Source of the DNA: SZAS-7 sp964514655
Lineage (GTDB): Bacteria; Chlamydiota; Chlamydiia; Chlamydiales; FEN-1388
Length of the DNA stretch: 64,000 nucleotides
Reading direction: 5' to 3'
Assembly (NCBI GenBank): GCA_964514655.1
Contig: CAZEQY010000001.1
Location: 221,146-285,145, forward strand
In this document: positions 53,967 through 62,943 of the stretch, piece by piece
How the letters are laid out: each line of letters begins with the position of its first letter
Numbering within the stretch: the first letter of the stretch is position 1
Made by a program: the position numbers and the translations under genes
Notes under the pieces: model-generated
What the model was told of the DNA's origin: nothing
Database searches by the model: none
The model's input: the letters and a program-made list of their open reading frames with translations, nothing else

Positions 53967-54184
53967 TGAAGCGCTCTATTTTAAAACGCTTAGAAAATCT
54001 TGAGAAGGTTGCGGGGGTAGCTCGGCGTCATAGATGTGCGCTTGTTGTTCATGATCCAGAGATTCGGCCAGAGTTTAGTGCCTCTGAAATTGAAGCAGAC
54101 TGTGTACTGATTTTGCCTGATAATGGCCACAGGCTACCTGGAAGAACTGTGCCGAAAGGTTCTTATGAGGTGTTTTATACATAG
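53966..54184 (+). CDS. small hypothetical protein paired with the DUF5681 gene
   Basis: The 72-aa protein has a basic N-terminal helix (RSILKRLENLEKVAG) and a likely beta-rich C-terminus (DCVLILPDNGHRLPG). I do not recognise it. It overlaps the DUF5681 gene by 1 base (TAATG), so the two are co-expressed. Confidence 0.6.
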   Translation: MKRSILKRLENLEKVAGVARRHRCALVVHDPEIRPEFSASEIEADCVLILPDNGHRLPGRTVPKGSYEVFYT

Positions 54185-54543
54185 CCTTTCTTTTTTATAG
54201 TCGTGCTTGAATTCTATACTACGAAGTCAGATGCGGCTGGGGTGTCCACAGGTCAATTATTGATAGTAATTGTTTGAATAAAATGTATAGCTTGAATAGC
54301 TTTTTATCTGTGTTTTTGGTATATTTATTACCCTCTGCATGAACTCTGATGGCTGAGCTGAAAAGACTTAAACGAAATATGTCTCGAACTGATCACTGCG
54401 CTGCACCAAAGGTACGCATCAACGGAACATGACCCGGCTCATTAAAGAGTATGGGAAGAGGTTAATATATCAGTCTGTGCAGGGTATTGATGTCACAACG
54501 CTAGGTAACGGACATCGTAGGCTTATGAACTCATAGGATAAGT
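54185..54543. other. intergenic region upstream of hsdM
   Basis: The 359-bp gap has no convincing gene. It contains a CAATTA/TAATTG inverted repeat (54254–54259, 54267–54272) that could be an operator, and a short 27-codon frame at 54349–54432 of no recognised family. It separates the replication module from the restriction-modification operon and should contain the hsd promoter. No intrinsic terminator is visible. Confidence 0.4.
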
Positions 54544-56130
54544 ATGATCAAGAAAAATGACATGTTAGACGTTTCTGCAATGGAAAATTGGCTTTGGGAC
54601 GCCGCCTGCAAGTTGCGAGGTCCAACAGATGCGCCGAAATTTAAAGACTTTATTCTTCCACTGATATTCTATAAGCGGCTTTCAGACGTTTTTGACGATG
54701 AATGTGAGGCCTATGTTCAACAATTTGACAGCAAGGAAATTGCCCACACAGTTATCGAGCAGGATCATCATGATGCTCTGAAGACAAATCGAAAACCAAT
54801 GGTGCGCTTTTACATCCCGATCAAGTACTCATGGAGTGCAATTAGACATTTCGCAAGCGATAAGCAATCACTTGGAGAATTCATTACAGAAGCTATGAGA
54901 GCCGTGGCGGTTTTCAATCCAGATCTTCAGGGTGTTTTAGACGTCAAAGACTACAACGAAAGGCAATCAGGACAGCGAACTATCGATGATGACCGTTTAG
55001 CTGCTTTGGTTGAGGTTATTAGTCGCCACAGATTAGGGTTGAAGGATGCCGAGCCTGACGTTCTGGGCCGTGCTTATGAGTACCTGCTTAGAAAATTCGC
55101 TGAGGGACAAGGGCAAAGTGCGGGTGAGTTTTTTACTCCTAAAGAAGTAGGCTGGTTGATGGCTCGGATTTTAGATCCCAAACCACGGTCAACAATTTAC
55201 GATCCAACGTGCGGCTCTGCGGGACTTTTGATCAAAGCTCGACTCCAGTATGAAAAAACACATCCCGATAATCGAGGGCAAGCGCCAAAGCTATTTGGCC
55301 AGGAGCTCAACCCCATTACTTTTGCTATGGCCAAGATGAATATGTTCCTACACGATTTCATGGATTGCCATTTTGCTATTGGAGATACCTTTACGAAGCC
55401 GGGGTTTGTTGCGGATGGTGCAGGGTTAAGAAAGTTTGACTATGTCATTGCTAATCCCATGTGGAACCAAGACATTTACACAGAGGCCTTTTATTCAAAT
55501 GACCCATATAAGCGCTTCGAAGTTATCCCTCCAAATGGGACGGCCGACTGGGCTTGGGTACAGCATATCTGGAGTTCGCTAAACGATAATGGGCGTGCTG
55601 CAATAGTTTTAGACACAGGGGCGGTTTCTAGAGGGTCTGGAAGCAAAAATGCTAATAGGGAACGCGATGCTAGAAAGTTGTTTATCGAAGAAGATAGGGT
55701 AGAATGCGTGATTCTCTTGCCGGATAATCTTTTCTATAATACCACTGCGCCAGGAATTCTCTTATTCCTCAATAAAAATAAGCCCAAATCTCGTAGAGGG
55801 CAATTTCTTTTAATCAATGCGAGTAGCTTTTTTGACAAAGAAAAGCCTAAGAATGTTCTTCGAGTAGATCAAGGTATAGATTTTGTAATAGATGCCTTTA
55901 AAAACTGGGCTGATCACACTGACATTTCAAAGGTTATCAAAATTGATGAGATGCGCGCATCGGATTATAATTTAAGTCCTTCTCAGTATATTGAAAATTC
56001 ATTACAGATTTCAAACAGGCCTATAGAAAGAATTCTTGAGGATCTCGAAAAAACGTATCGTGAAAGAACTGAGCTTCACAAAGAAATAGGGTTATTATTA
56101 AGAAAAATTGGTGTTGCTAATGGTATCTAA
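54544..56130 (+). CDS. hsdM: type I restriction-modification system, methyltransferase subunit HsdM
   Basis: The 528-aa protein has an N-terminal helical HsdM domain (about 10–160), AGEFFTPKEVGWLMARIL, SAM motif I DPTCGSAGLLIKA (220–232), QELNPITFAMAKMNMFLHD and catalytic motif IV NPMW (304–307). NPMW is a variant of the usual NPPY/F that also occurs in this family. It methylates adenine-N6 in the target site given by HsdS. First gene of the hsdM-hsdS-hsdR operon; it overlaps hsdS by 11 bases. Confidence 0.93.
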   Translation: MIKKNDMLDVSAMENWLWDAACKLRGPTDAPKFKDFILPLIFYKRLSDVFDDECEAYVQQFDSKEIAHTVIEQDHHDALKTNRKPMVRFYIPIKYSWSAIRHFASDKQSLGEFITEAMRAVAVFNPDLQGVLDVKDYNERQSGQRTIDDDRLAALVEVISRHRLGLKDAEPDVLGRAYEYLLRKFAEGQGQSAGEFFTPKEVGWLMARILDPKPRSTIYDPTCGSAGLLIKARLQYEKTHPDNRGQAPKLFGQELNPITFAMAKMNMFLHDFMDCHFAIGDTFTKPGFVADGAGLRKFDYVIANPMWNQDIYTEAFYSNDPYKRFEVIPPNGTADWAWVQHIWSSLNDNGRAAIVLDTGAVSRGSGSKNANRERDARKLFIEEDRVECVILLPDNLFYNTTAPGILLFLNKNKPKSRRGQFLLINASSFFDKEKPKNVLRVDQGIDFVIDAFKNWADHTDISKVIKIDEMRASDYNLSPSQYIENSLQISNRPIERILEDLEKTYRERTELHKEIGLLLRKIGVANGI

Positions 56131-57367
56131 AGGGTTTAATCTTTGGAGAAAAATTAAAGTAAGGGACGCTTTTCAAATAACTCAGAAGCCTTCTAGATTC
56201 AGCTGGAAAGAGGATAAAAATATTCCATTTATTCCAATGGCAAATATTAGAGAGGAGGGCTTGCAGGTATTGAATTTTGAATTAAGAGCAGCAAAAGAAA
56301 TATCAAGCGCTACTTATTTTGAAAGAGGTGATTTTCTTCTATCGAAGATAACCCCTTGCTTTGAGAACTTGAAGCAGGGATTTTGTGATTCATTGCCTAA
56401 GGAATACGGCTTTACCTCCACAGAAATAATCCCAATAAAAGGAATAGAAAATATTGGAGCTTCTAAATTTCTTTCTCACTATCTTTTGAGAAGTGGTGTT
56501 AGGAATGAGCTTGCTCAAAAAATGGTAGGGACTACTGGAAGGCAGCGGCTTACTAAGGAGTGTTTGCTAAATTACGAATTATTATTGCCTTCTTTTGAAG
56601 AACAAAAAGCCATTGCTAAGGTCCTTTGTACTATTCAGGAGGCAATGGAAATTTGCAACAAAGAACTTAAGCTACAGCAAGAGCTTAAGGATGCTCTTAT
56701 GATGCATCTTTTTACGTCTGGAACAAAAAATGAACAGCTGAAGGAAACAGAAATTGGTCCCATTCCTGAGAGTTGGGAGATTGTGTCGTTGGAGAATTTA
56801 TGTAGCCTAAGAAAAGAAAGTATTCAGCCGCTTAGGGTTGATGGTAAAACTCCTTATGTTGGCCTTGAGCACATTGATAGTCGAAATCCTATACTTTGTC
56901 GATACGGGAATGCAGAAGAAGTGAAAAGTAGTAAGAATAAATTTTTTAGACAAGATGTGTTGTTTGGAAAATTACGTCCTTATTTGCAAAAGGCCGTTTT
57001 ATCTGAAATGGAAGGAATATGTTCAACAGATATATTGGTGTTCAGTCATAATAATAGCACGGATCCTTTTTTCTTGACTTACCTAATTCACTCTACTAGA
57101 TTTATGGAATTTGCTAAACAAACCACTAGTGGTACGAATCACCCTAGAACGTCTTGGGCGAGTTTAAAAAAACTTAAGGTTGCAAAACCTTCTTATAGCG
57201 AACAACTTAAAATAGGTGAAATTTTACAACACAGCGACCGGCGCATTCAATCAATTAACAAGGAGTTATTAATTTATAAAGAGCTTTTTCAATCCATGCT
57301 TGAAGAATTGATGACCGGGAGAATATCAACGCTGCCACTCATCGAGAAAGCTGAGCTTGCCTTATGA
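56120..57367 (+). CDS. hsdS: type I restriction-modification system, specificity subunit HsdS
   Basis: The protein is 415 aa from the ATG at 56120 within the hsdM end. Two target-recognition domains are visible (about 10–150 and 215–350). Each is followed by a conserved helix with the LPSFEEQKAIAKVLCTIQEA and PSYSEQLKIGEILQHSDRRI motifs. The second domain starts at IGPIPESWEIVSLENLC. The two domains set a bipartite DNA target; the sites cannot be read from the protein. It overlaps hsdR by 4 bases. Confidence 0.92.
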   Translation: MVSKGFNLWRKIKVRDAFQITQKPSRFSWKEDKNIPFIPMANIREEGLQVLNFELRAAKEISSATYFERGDFLLSKITPCFENLKQGFCDSLPKEYGFTSTEIIPIKGIENIGASKFLSHYLLRSGVRNELAQKMVGTTGRQRLTKECLLNYELLLPSFEEQKAIAKVLCTIQEAMEICNKELKLQQELKDALMMHLFTSGTKNEQLKETEIGPIPESWEIVSLENLCSLRKESIQPLRVDGKTPYVGLEHIDSRNPILCRYGNAEEVKSSKNKFFRQDVLFGKLRPYLQKAVLSEMEGICSTDILVFSHNNSTDPFFLTYLIHSTRFMEFAKQTTSGTNHPRTSWASLKKLKVAKPSYSEQLKIGEILQHSDRRIQSINKELLIYKELFQSMLEELMTGRISTLPLIEKAELAL

Positions 57368-60246
57368 CAGAAAAATCGGCTGTGCATGATCCGATGGTAA
57401 AATACTGTCGGGAAATTGGCTGGGAATTCGTAAGTTATGAAAAAGCGCTTGAGCTGCGCGAAGGTCCTTCGGGATTGCTTTTCAAAACGGTCTTGAAAAG
57501 TAAGCTATTAGAATTGAACCAAGGCATATTGAATCAAGACAACGTGGATGAAGTCATTCGTCAGCTTTCTCTCTTGTCCCCCTCCATTGAAGGGAATAAA
57601 AAAGCGCTCGATTGGATGAAAGGCAAACAATCGATTTTTATCGCCTCTGAAAAACGCGAGCGCAATATCCGTCTAATTGATTTTGAGAACCCACAAAACA
57701 ATCAATTTCATATAACTGATGAATGGAGCCATCAAGGGGTCGTTTTTAATAACCGCGCTGATGTGATATTTTTGATCAATGGTCTCCCCGTAGCTATTTG
57801 TGAGACGAAGAATGCTAACGACCCCAATGGCCTCGCTAAGGGGATGCAGCAGCTTCGAAGATACCATCAGGAAACGCCTGAATTCTTCATTTACAGCCAG
57901 CTATTTGAAGTGACTGAATTAGTGCGTTTTTATTACGGTGGCACTTGGAATACTTCGAGAAAAAGCTTTTTTAACTGGAAGGATGAGCGGCCTGCAAGCG
58001 CCTTAGACACATATGAGAAAAAGGTGAAATCTTTTTTCGATCAAAAGAGATTTCTGAAAATTCTTCAAAATTATGTGTTATTTCTTAAAAAGGATGACGA
58101 ACTTGTCAAGGTTGTTCTAAGGCAACATCAGACAAGGGCTATTGAGAAAGTTTTAAATAGGGCTGCTGATCCAGAGAAAAAACGTGGGTTGATTTGGCAC
58201 ACCCAGGGAAGTGGAAAGACCCTTACCATGATCTCTATTGCTGCGAGGCTTTTAAAAGAAGCACCGCATGGCGAAAAGCCAACGGTCATTATACTCATTG
58301 ATCGTAATGAGTTAGAGGCACAGCTAGACAAAAATCTTACTGCTTATGGGCTTGTGGAATATAAATTGGCAGAAAGCAAACTTGATTTACAGGAAATTCT
58401 TTCTTCTGATTATCGTGGACTGATCATTTCGATGATCCATAAATTTGATAAGATCCCTGCCAATTTAAACATGAGAAAGAGCATTGTTATTTTGGTTGAT
58501 GAGGCTCATCGGACAACAGGTGGTAAGTTTGGCAACTTTCTAATGGGGGCTCTCCCAAATGCCACTTATATAGGGTTCACAGGCACTCCTATCGATAGGA
58601 TATCAAAGGGAAAGGGTACTTTTAAAGTTTTTGGCTATGATGATGAGCAAGGGTATCTAGACAAATATTCTGTTTCAGAATCTATTGACGATGGAACGAC
58701 TGTGGCTTTGAATTATGCCTTGGCGCGTTCCGATTTACTCGTTGATCGCGAAACGCTAGAGGTTCAATTTTTACAGCAAGCTGATGCTGAGGGTATCAGT
58801 GATATTGATGAGCTCAATGCTATTCTTGATTGTGCTGTAGAGCTCAAAGAAATGATGAAGGGTCCAAAAAGGGTTAAGGATATAGCTTGGGCAATTGCTG
58901 AACACTTTCAAGCCAACGTTGAACCAATGGGCTTCAAAGCTTTTTTGGTCGCGGTTGACCGCGAGGCGTGTGTGCTCTATAAGAAGGCCTTAGATCAGTA
59001 TTTGCCGGAAGATTATTCTGTTGTTGTCTATTCTGGAGCACACGATGATGAAGGTGACTTAAGAAAATATCAGCTTAACTATGATGAAGAAAAAAAAGTT
59101 CGAAAAGACTTTTTGGATAAAGACAAAAAACCCAAGATTTTGATTGTAACAGAGAAGCTTTTGACTGGCTATGATGCCCCTATCCTCTATTGCATGTACT
59201 TGGATAAGCCTATGCGAGATCACGTGCTTTTGCAAACTATTGCGAGAGTCAATCGTCCTTATGATGATCGGGAGGGGCAAGCTAAGTCGTTTGGACTGGT
59301 TTATGACTTTGTCGGTATTTTTGAAAAGCTCGAAAGAGCCCTCTCCTTTGATTCAGATGTGGTTGCCTCGGTTATTCAAAATATCGACGTCCTCAAACAG
59401 CTTTTTGAAGCATTAATGAAAGAGCAGGCGCCGAAATATCTCCCCTATGCGCAAGGGTTCGATGACAAAAGCAAAGATCGAGCTATTCAACATTTTGAAG
59501 ACAAAGCGTTGCGAGAGGTGTTTTTTAAATTTATCAAACAGATTGAAAACCTTTATGACATTCTTTCCCCAGATGTCTGTTTGCGCCCACATATAACCAA
59601 CTACCAACACTTGGTGGAGCTTTATGCGGTTATCCGTAACGCCTATTCTGATAACCCTTATGTGGATCGTGAACTTACAAAAAAAACGCGTCGCCTTTTA
59701 CAGCAAAATACCGATTTTACTAATCTCCAAATGCCTGGGGAAGTGTATCAGTTGTCTGCTGAAGAGTTGCGAAATATGCGCCGAAATGACAACTCTGACA
59801 CGACAAAGGTTCTTAACCTGAGCAAGGTCCTCGGACGCCTAGTAGCCGAACAAGGCACAACCAAGCCCTTTTTGATTTCTATAGGCGAAAAGGCCTCAGC
59901 CCTTGCAGAGGCCTATGAAGATAGGCATCTCACCACGCAAGAAGCTCTGGAAAAGTATCTTAACCTCGCAAATGACGTTGTAGAGGCTGAAGAAGAGCGC
60001 AATAGCTTGAACCTCGATGAGAATAGTTTTGCCATCTATAAGAGTATGCGAGATCATAATTCAGCCATTACCCCCGAAGATGCAAAGCTCATTAATGCCA
60101 TTTTTGAGCGCCACCCAAACCATTTGTGGAATCAACATGAGAAAAGCCAGTTAAGGGCATCTCTTTATAAGGAGTTGATTTCAATCGTTGGTAAAGATAA
60201 CATCATTCATGTAGCGAATCAATTATTTAAGCTTCAAAGGGTGTAA
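57364..60246 (+). CDS. hsdR: type I restriction-modification system, restriction subunit HsdR
   Basis: The 960-aa protein has an N-terminal PD-(D/E)xK nuclease (Asp133 in NNRADVIFLI, Glu147 and Lys149 in VAICETKNA) and a superfamily-2 helicase. The helicase motifs are I HTQGSGKTLT (279–288), II DEAH (379–382), III FTGTPIDR and VI QTIARVNRPY. A C-terminal helical domain completes it. All key residues are present, so the enzyme should be able to translocate and cut unmethylated DNA. Together with the two upstream genes it forms an intact system. Confidence 0.93.
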   Translation: MTEKSAVHDPMVKYCREIGWEFVSYEKALELREGPSGLLFKTVLKSKLLELNQGILNQDNVDEVIRQLSLLSPSIEGNKKALDWMKGKQSIFIASEKRERNIRLIDFENPQNNQFHITDEWSHQGVVFNNRADVIFLINGLPVAICETKNANDPNGLAKGMQQLRRYHQETPEFFIYSQLFEVTELVRFYYGGTWNTSRKSFFNWKDERPASALDTYEKKVKSFFDQKRFLKILQNYVLFLKKDDELVKVVLRQHQTRAIEKVLNRAADPEKKRGLIWHTQGSGKTLTMISIAARLLKEAPHGEKPTVIILIDRNELEAQLDKNLTAYGLVEYKLAESKLDLQEILSSDYRGLIISMIHKFDKIPANLNMRKSIVILVDEAHRTTGGKFGNFLMGALPNATYIGFTGTPIDRISKGKGTFKVFGYDDEQGYLDKYSVSESIDDGTTVALNYALARSDLLVDRETLEVQFLQQADAEGISDIDELNAILDCAVELKEMMKGPKRVKDIAWAIAEHFQANVEPMGFKAFLVAVDREACVLYKKALDQYLPEDYSVVVYSGAHDDEGDLRKYQLNYDEEKKVRKDFLDKDKKPKILIVTEKLLTGYDAPILYCMYLDKPMRDHVLLQTIARVNRPYDDREGQAKSFGLVYDFVGIFEKLERALSFDSDVVASVIQNIDVLKQLFEALMKEQAPKYLPYAQGFDDKSKDRAIQHFEDKALREVFFKFIKQIENLYDILSPDVCLRPHITNYQHLVELYAVIRNAYSDNPYVDRELTKKTRRLLQQNTDFTNLQMPGEVYQLSAEELRNMRRNDNSDTTKVLNLSKVLGRLVAEQGTTKPFLISIGEKASALAEAYEDRHLTTQEALEKYLNLANDVVEAEEERNSLNLDENSFAIYKSMRDHNSAITPEDAKLINAIFERHPNHLWNQHEKSQLRASLYKELISIVGKDNIIHVANQLFKLQRV

Positions 60247-60247
60247 G

Positions 60248-60583
60248 ATGACCGTTTGCTCATTAAAGGGCTCACAATGGCGTGACGAGCAAGAAATGCG
60301 TGAGGCTGTAAAGGTGTGGGCCACAAAGATGGGCGTGCAACTCCCCCGGCTTCATATACGTCCCCTCAAGAGTAAATGGGGCTCTATATCCACTAAGGGC
60401 CGCATGACCCTCAATAATCAGTTGCTTGATTTGCCGAGGGAACTCGGTGAGTATGTTATTGTGCATGAGCTTGTGCATATCCTAGCCCCTAACCACGGAA
60501 AAGTTTTTAAATGCTTTATGGATGCTTACCTTCCTAGGTGGCTGGAATATGAACTTGTGCTTAAGAGGTGCTTTTCATCTTAG
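60248..60583 (+). CDS. YgjP/DUF45-type zinc metallopeptidase, short form
   Basis: The 111-aa protein has the SprT-like/YgjP core: RPLKSKWGSISTKGRMTLN, then VIVHELVHILAPNHGKVF, which is an HExxH motif with a third His. Full YgjP proteins have an N-terminal beta domain that is mostly missing here. These proteins are often adjacent to type I hsdR genes, as here (1 bp after hsdR). A role in handling the restriction complex is an inference. Its 3' end overlaps the convergent HEPN-like gene by 23 bases. Confidence 0.85.
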   Translation: MTVCSLKGSQWRDEQEMREAVKVWATKMGVQLPRLHIRPLKSKWGSISTKGRMTLNNQLLDLPRELGEYVIVHELVHILAPNHGKVFKCFMDAYLPRWLEYELVLKRCFSS

Positions 60584-61412
60584 CATCTCTAAAAATTCCT
60601 GAGATAAAAGATATCACAGTGTTTTCTTCGCTTGTAAAGCCCGCTCCGTCAACTTCAAACTGGATGCTTCTGTGAGTTAAAATAAAATGAAATTTTTGAA
60701 GGAACTCTTGGAAATGTAAAACAATATCTTCTAATTCTGCCCATAGGAGGATCGGCAAAGTTCCGTTTTTAGCTACTTCTTCATCAAAATGTGCGGCTAC
60801 TTTATCTCTATAAGCTCTGAGTTTTTGATAAGTATTTTCGAGTTTAGTTTTAAGATCGTCTACATCTTGTTCTTTAGGCCCGTTTTTAGTATTGGTTCCA
60901 CTTGGGAAAAATGTATCCCAATTTTTTTGATAATCTGGCAAACGGGCTGTATATTCTTTAGCCTTTTCAGGATTGCCGGTGGACATTTTTTCAACGATCG
61001 ATTTTAAACTATTTCGTCGCAAGAGGTGTAATAATTTCCCCTTGAAATCTCCGTGCAGAAATGCAATGAGTTTTTTTATTATTTCACTGAACGATATGGC
61101 GCAGTATTTCACACTATCTTCGTAGAGGAGTAACATAAGCGTATCCGATGGATACTCTTGATTATTGATTTTATTTTCTATTGAGAGGTTGATTTTTTTC
61201 AAAACACTATATTTTTTGAGAGCAATAGTAAATGGGTCAATAAAGCTCTTTTTAAATAGAAGGTCTGCTTGAATTCTCTCAAGAAAATATGGATCCAGTG
61301 ATTCTTTCACATATTGAATTTGATCTTCAGAAAGTAGTGGTATTTCATCTGGGTAGATCCATTCAACTTTGGACTTTTCAAGATTTGGAAGCTGCGCTGC
61401 GTGGTTTTTCAT
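60561..61412 (-). CDS. HEPN-like protein of unknown function
   Basis: The 283-aa protein is mostly alpha-helical. Residues 199–211 (RAYRDKVAAHFDE) carry an R-x5-H motif (Arg202, His208) as in HEPN ribonuclease domains and AbiU2-like abortive-infection proteins. No signal peptide or membrane segment is seen. It lies 39 bp after the GWRQGS gene on the same strand, so it could belong to that operon. The HEPN assignment rests on one motif and helical content and is uncertain. Confidence 0.55.
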   Translation of the reverse strand: MKNHAAQLPNLEKSKVEWIYPDEIPLLSEDQIQYVKESLDPYFLERIQADLLFKKSFIDPFTIALKKYSVLKKINLSIENKINNQEYPSDTLMLLLYEDSVKYCAISFSEIIKKLIAFLHGDFKGKLLHLLRRNSLKSIVEKMSTGNPEKAKEYTARLPDYQKNWDTFFPSGTNTKNGPKEQDVDDLKTKLENTYQKLRAYRDKVAAHFDEEVAKNGTLPILLWAELEDIVLHFQEFLQKFHFILTHRSIQFEVDGAGFTSEENTVISFISGIFRDAKMKSTS

Positions 61413-61451
61413 AAATTATGTATGCTCATCCTCATTTATGGCTGATAGAAA

Positions 61452-62354
61452 TTAAAAACTGATTTGTCCTGTGTATATCTCCTCGCTAACTTTCGGAGGT
61501 GCATAAGCTATTTCTCCAAGTTCGCTCAAATAGTCCCATTCAGAATAGCGCTCAAATCCATTAAGATCAGTGAGAAATGTCGTATCTGGTGTTCTACAAA
61601 TCACATTAGAAATTCTTATTCCTTTTTTGCCCCCTTCTACCTGGTAAGGCTCCAATTTTTCGAGCAACTTCCTTTCAAGCAACTCTTCAGTGTGGCTGTC
61701 AGTGCAGAGAAAGATAAATCTGAGCTCGAAAAGATCAACGATATCATTAGGATTACGTGGTTGCCAGTCAATATAAACATAAGAAACAGATTCATGGATA
61801 GGGGATCCATTATTTTGACCCTCTATCTGTTTTTCATCGAGGCATTTAAGTATGTGGGGGATAATTTCTGGCTTCAAGAGGGTGACCAGCAAATCTGGAA
61901 GTGCGATTCGTGTATAAGAGCGCCCTAACCATCCTGCTAGTTTGGTTACGCTTTGCATGCTAATTTCCATATGTTGCAAAGGAGTGATTTTGAGGAGATG
62001 GAGCCTATCGAAGAACAGTCGTCGATTAATATCGCATTCAATGCACTTGAATTGAGAGTTATTAAGAACTTCAATATGTAGCTTGCGTTGATTTTTTCCG
62101 GTAGCTTCGGTACTTCTTGGGTTATATTTCGATAGAGGCTTAATCACCATTGCTTCTACTTTAGGATCAGTTGTAAACCTAGATGACACTACGGTGCATG
62201 ATTGTGTGCAGATGATAAGAAGTTCTTCATCAGCTAATGTCATTTCTTTGAAAACGTCCCCAGGAGTGAAGATAGAGCCTTGACGCCAACCCTTTTCAGA
62301 AATTATTTTTGCATTATCGATATCAGCTTCATTTTGCTGTGGCTCATGCGTCAT
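61452..62354 (-). CDS. island protein with GWRQGS motif, unknown function
   Basis: The 300-aa protein has a near N-terminal EKGWRQGSIFTPGDVFK segment, then LIICTQSCTVVSS and, at about 150–165, LAGWLGRSYTRIALPDLLVT. I have a general memory of similar proteins (W-x-QGS followed by an SxxCD-like motif and a wLa-RY-R-x-x-P segment) in mobile elements, without known function. It overlaps the upstream HTH gene by 11 bases and is the third gene of the minus-strand block. Confidence 0.6.
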   Translation of the reverse strand: MTHEPQQNEADIDNAKIISEKGWRQGSIFTPGDVFKEMTLADEELLIICTQSCTVVSSRFTTDPKVEAMVIKPLSKYNPRSTEATGKNQRKLHIEVLNNSQFKCIECDINRRLFFDRLHLLKITPLQHMEISMQSVTKLAGWLGRSYTRIALPDLLVTLLKPEIIPHILKCLDEKQIEGQNNGSPIHESVSYVYIDWQPRNPNDIVDLFELRFIFLCTDSHTEELLERKLLEKLEPYQVEGGKKGIRISNVICRTPDTTFLTDLNGFERYSEWDYLSELGEIAYAPPKVSEEIYTGQISF

Positions 62355-62940
62355 AAGAGGTAGTCACCTCACGAGATTCCCGCAAAAAAGGATTAGATTT
62401 GATAGAGGCATTAGACAAGGTTGAATTTTCTCGGGCTTCTTCTTTCTTAGCTAGTGGCCAAAGTTGAATTAATACATTGCGGATAGATGTTTCGTCCAAT
62501 ATTTTTTCTTGTAACATAGAGCCCAAAGAACGGCCTCCTGGTAAATTACGAGACCAATAGCGATAAAGATGGCGTAGATTAGTGAGTTTGTTATCGTTAA
62601 GCAAAGAGTAGATTTTTTCTAACCGCTCTTGATTATGAGGTTTAATCGCTCCCCCTTCTAACCAGGCGTAGACTGATTTTCTTTCAACCCCAGCCACATC
62701 CGCTATTATTGCTATAGGAATACCTTCCTCTCTCAGCCATGCTACAATTTCTTGGCTAGAAGGGGCAGAAGAATGTCTTTCTGCTCCACTTCCTATATAC
62801 GCAGTTCGTTGTTTGATCAACATTTGAGGTCTGAGCATAAAGTCAATTGCGCTATCAGCAGAAGTTCCACAAATAACCCCAAGACCAATCACTGCTCCTG
62901 CAAAAGGAGAGGTGAAAGAATTTGCGCTTAAGTAATGCAT
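62344..62940 (-). CDS. helix-turn-helix protein (MbcA/ParS/Xre-antitoxin-like)
   Basis: The 198-aa protein has a central helix-turn-helix (about 67–110): EIVAWLREEGIPIAIIADVA, then GVERKSVYAWLEGG. A region around 125–160 (LYRYWSRNLPGGRSLGSMLQ) could be a toxin- or partner-binding segment. The N-terminal 50 residues are of unclear nature. The gene is 3 bp after the TIGR04255-like gene and overlaps the next by 11 bases. It is probably the autoregulator of this block. Confidence 0.6.
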   Translation of the reverse strand: MHYLSANSFTSPFAGAVIGLGVICGTSADSAIDFMLRPQMLIKQRTAYIGSGAERHSSAPSSQEIVAWLREEGIPIAIIADVAGVERKSVYAWLEGGAIKPHNQERLEKIYSLLNDNKLTNLRHLYRYWSRNLPGGRSLGSMLQEKILDETSIRNVLIQLWPLAKKEEARENSTLSNASIKSNPFLRESREVTTSYDA

Positions 62941-62943
62941 CTC

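Noticed and set aside
54349..54432. 27-codon frame in the gap before hsdM
   Set aside because: No ribosome binding site, no recognisable residues, and length within chance expectation.
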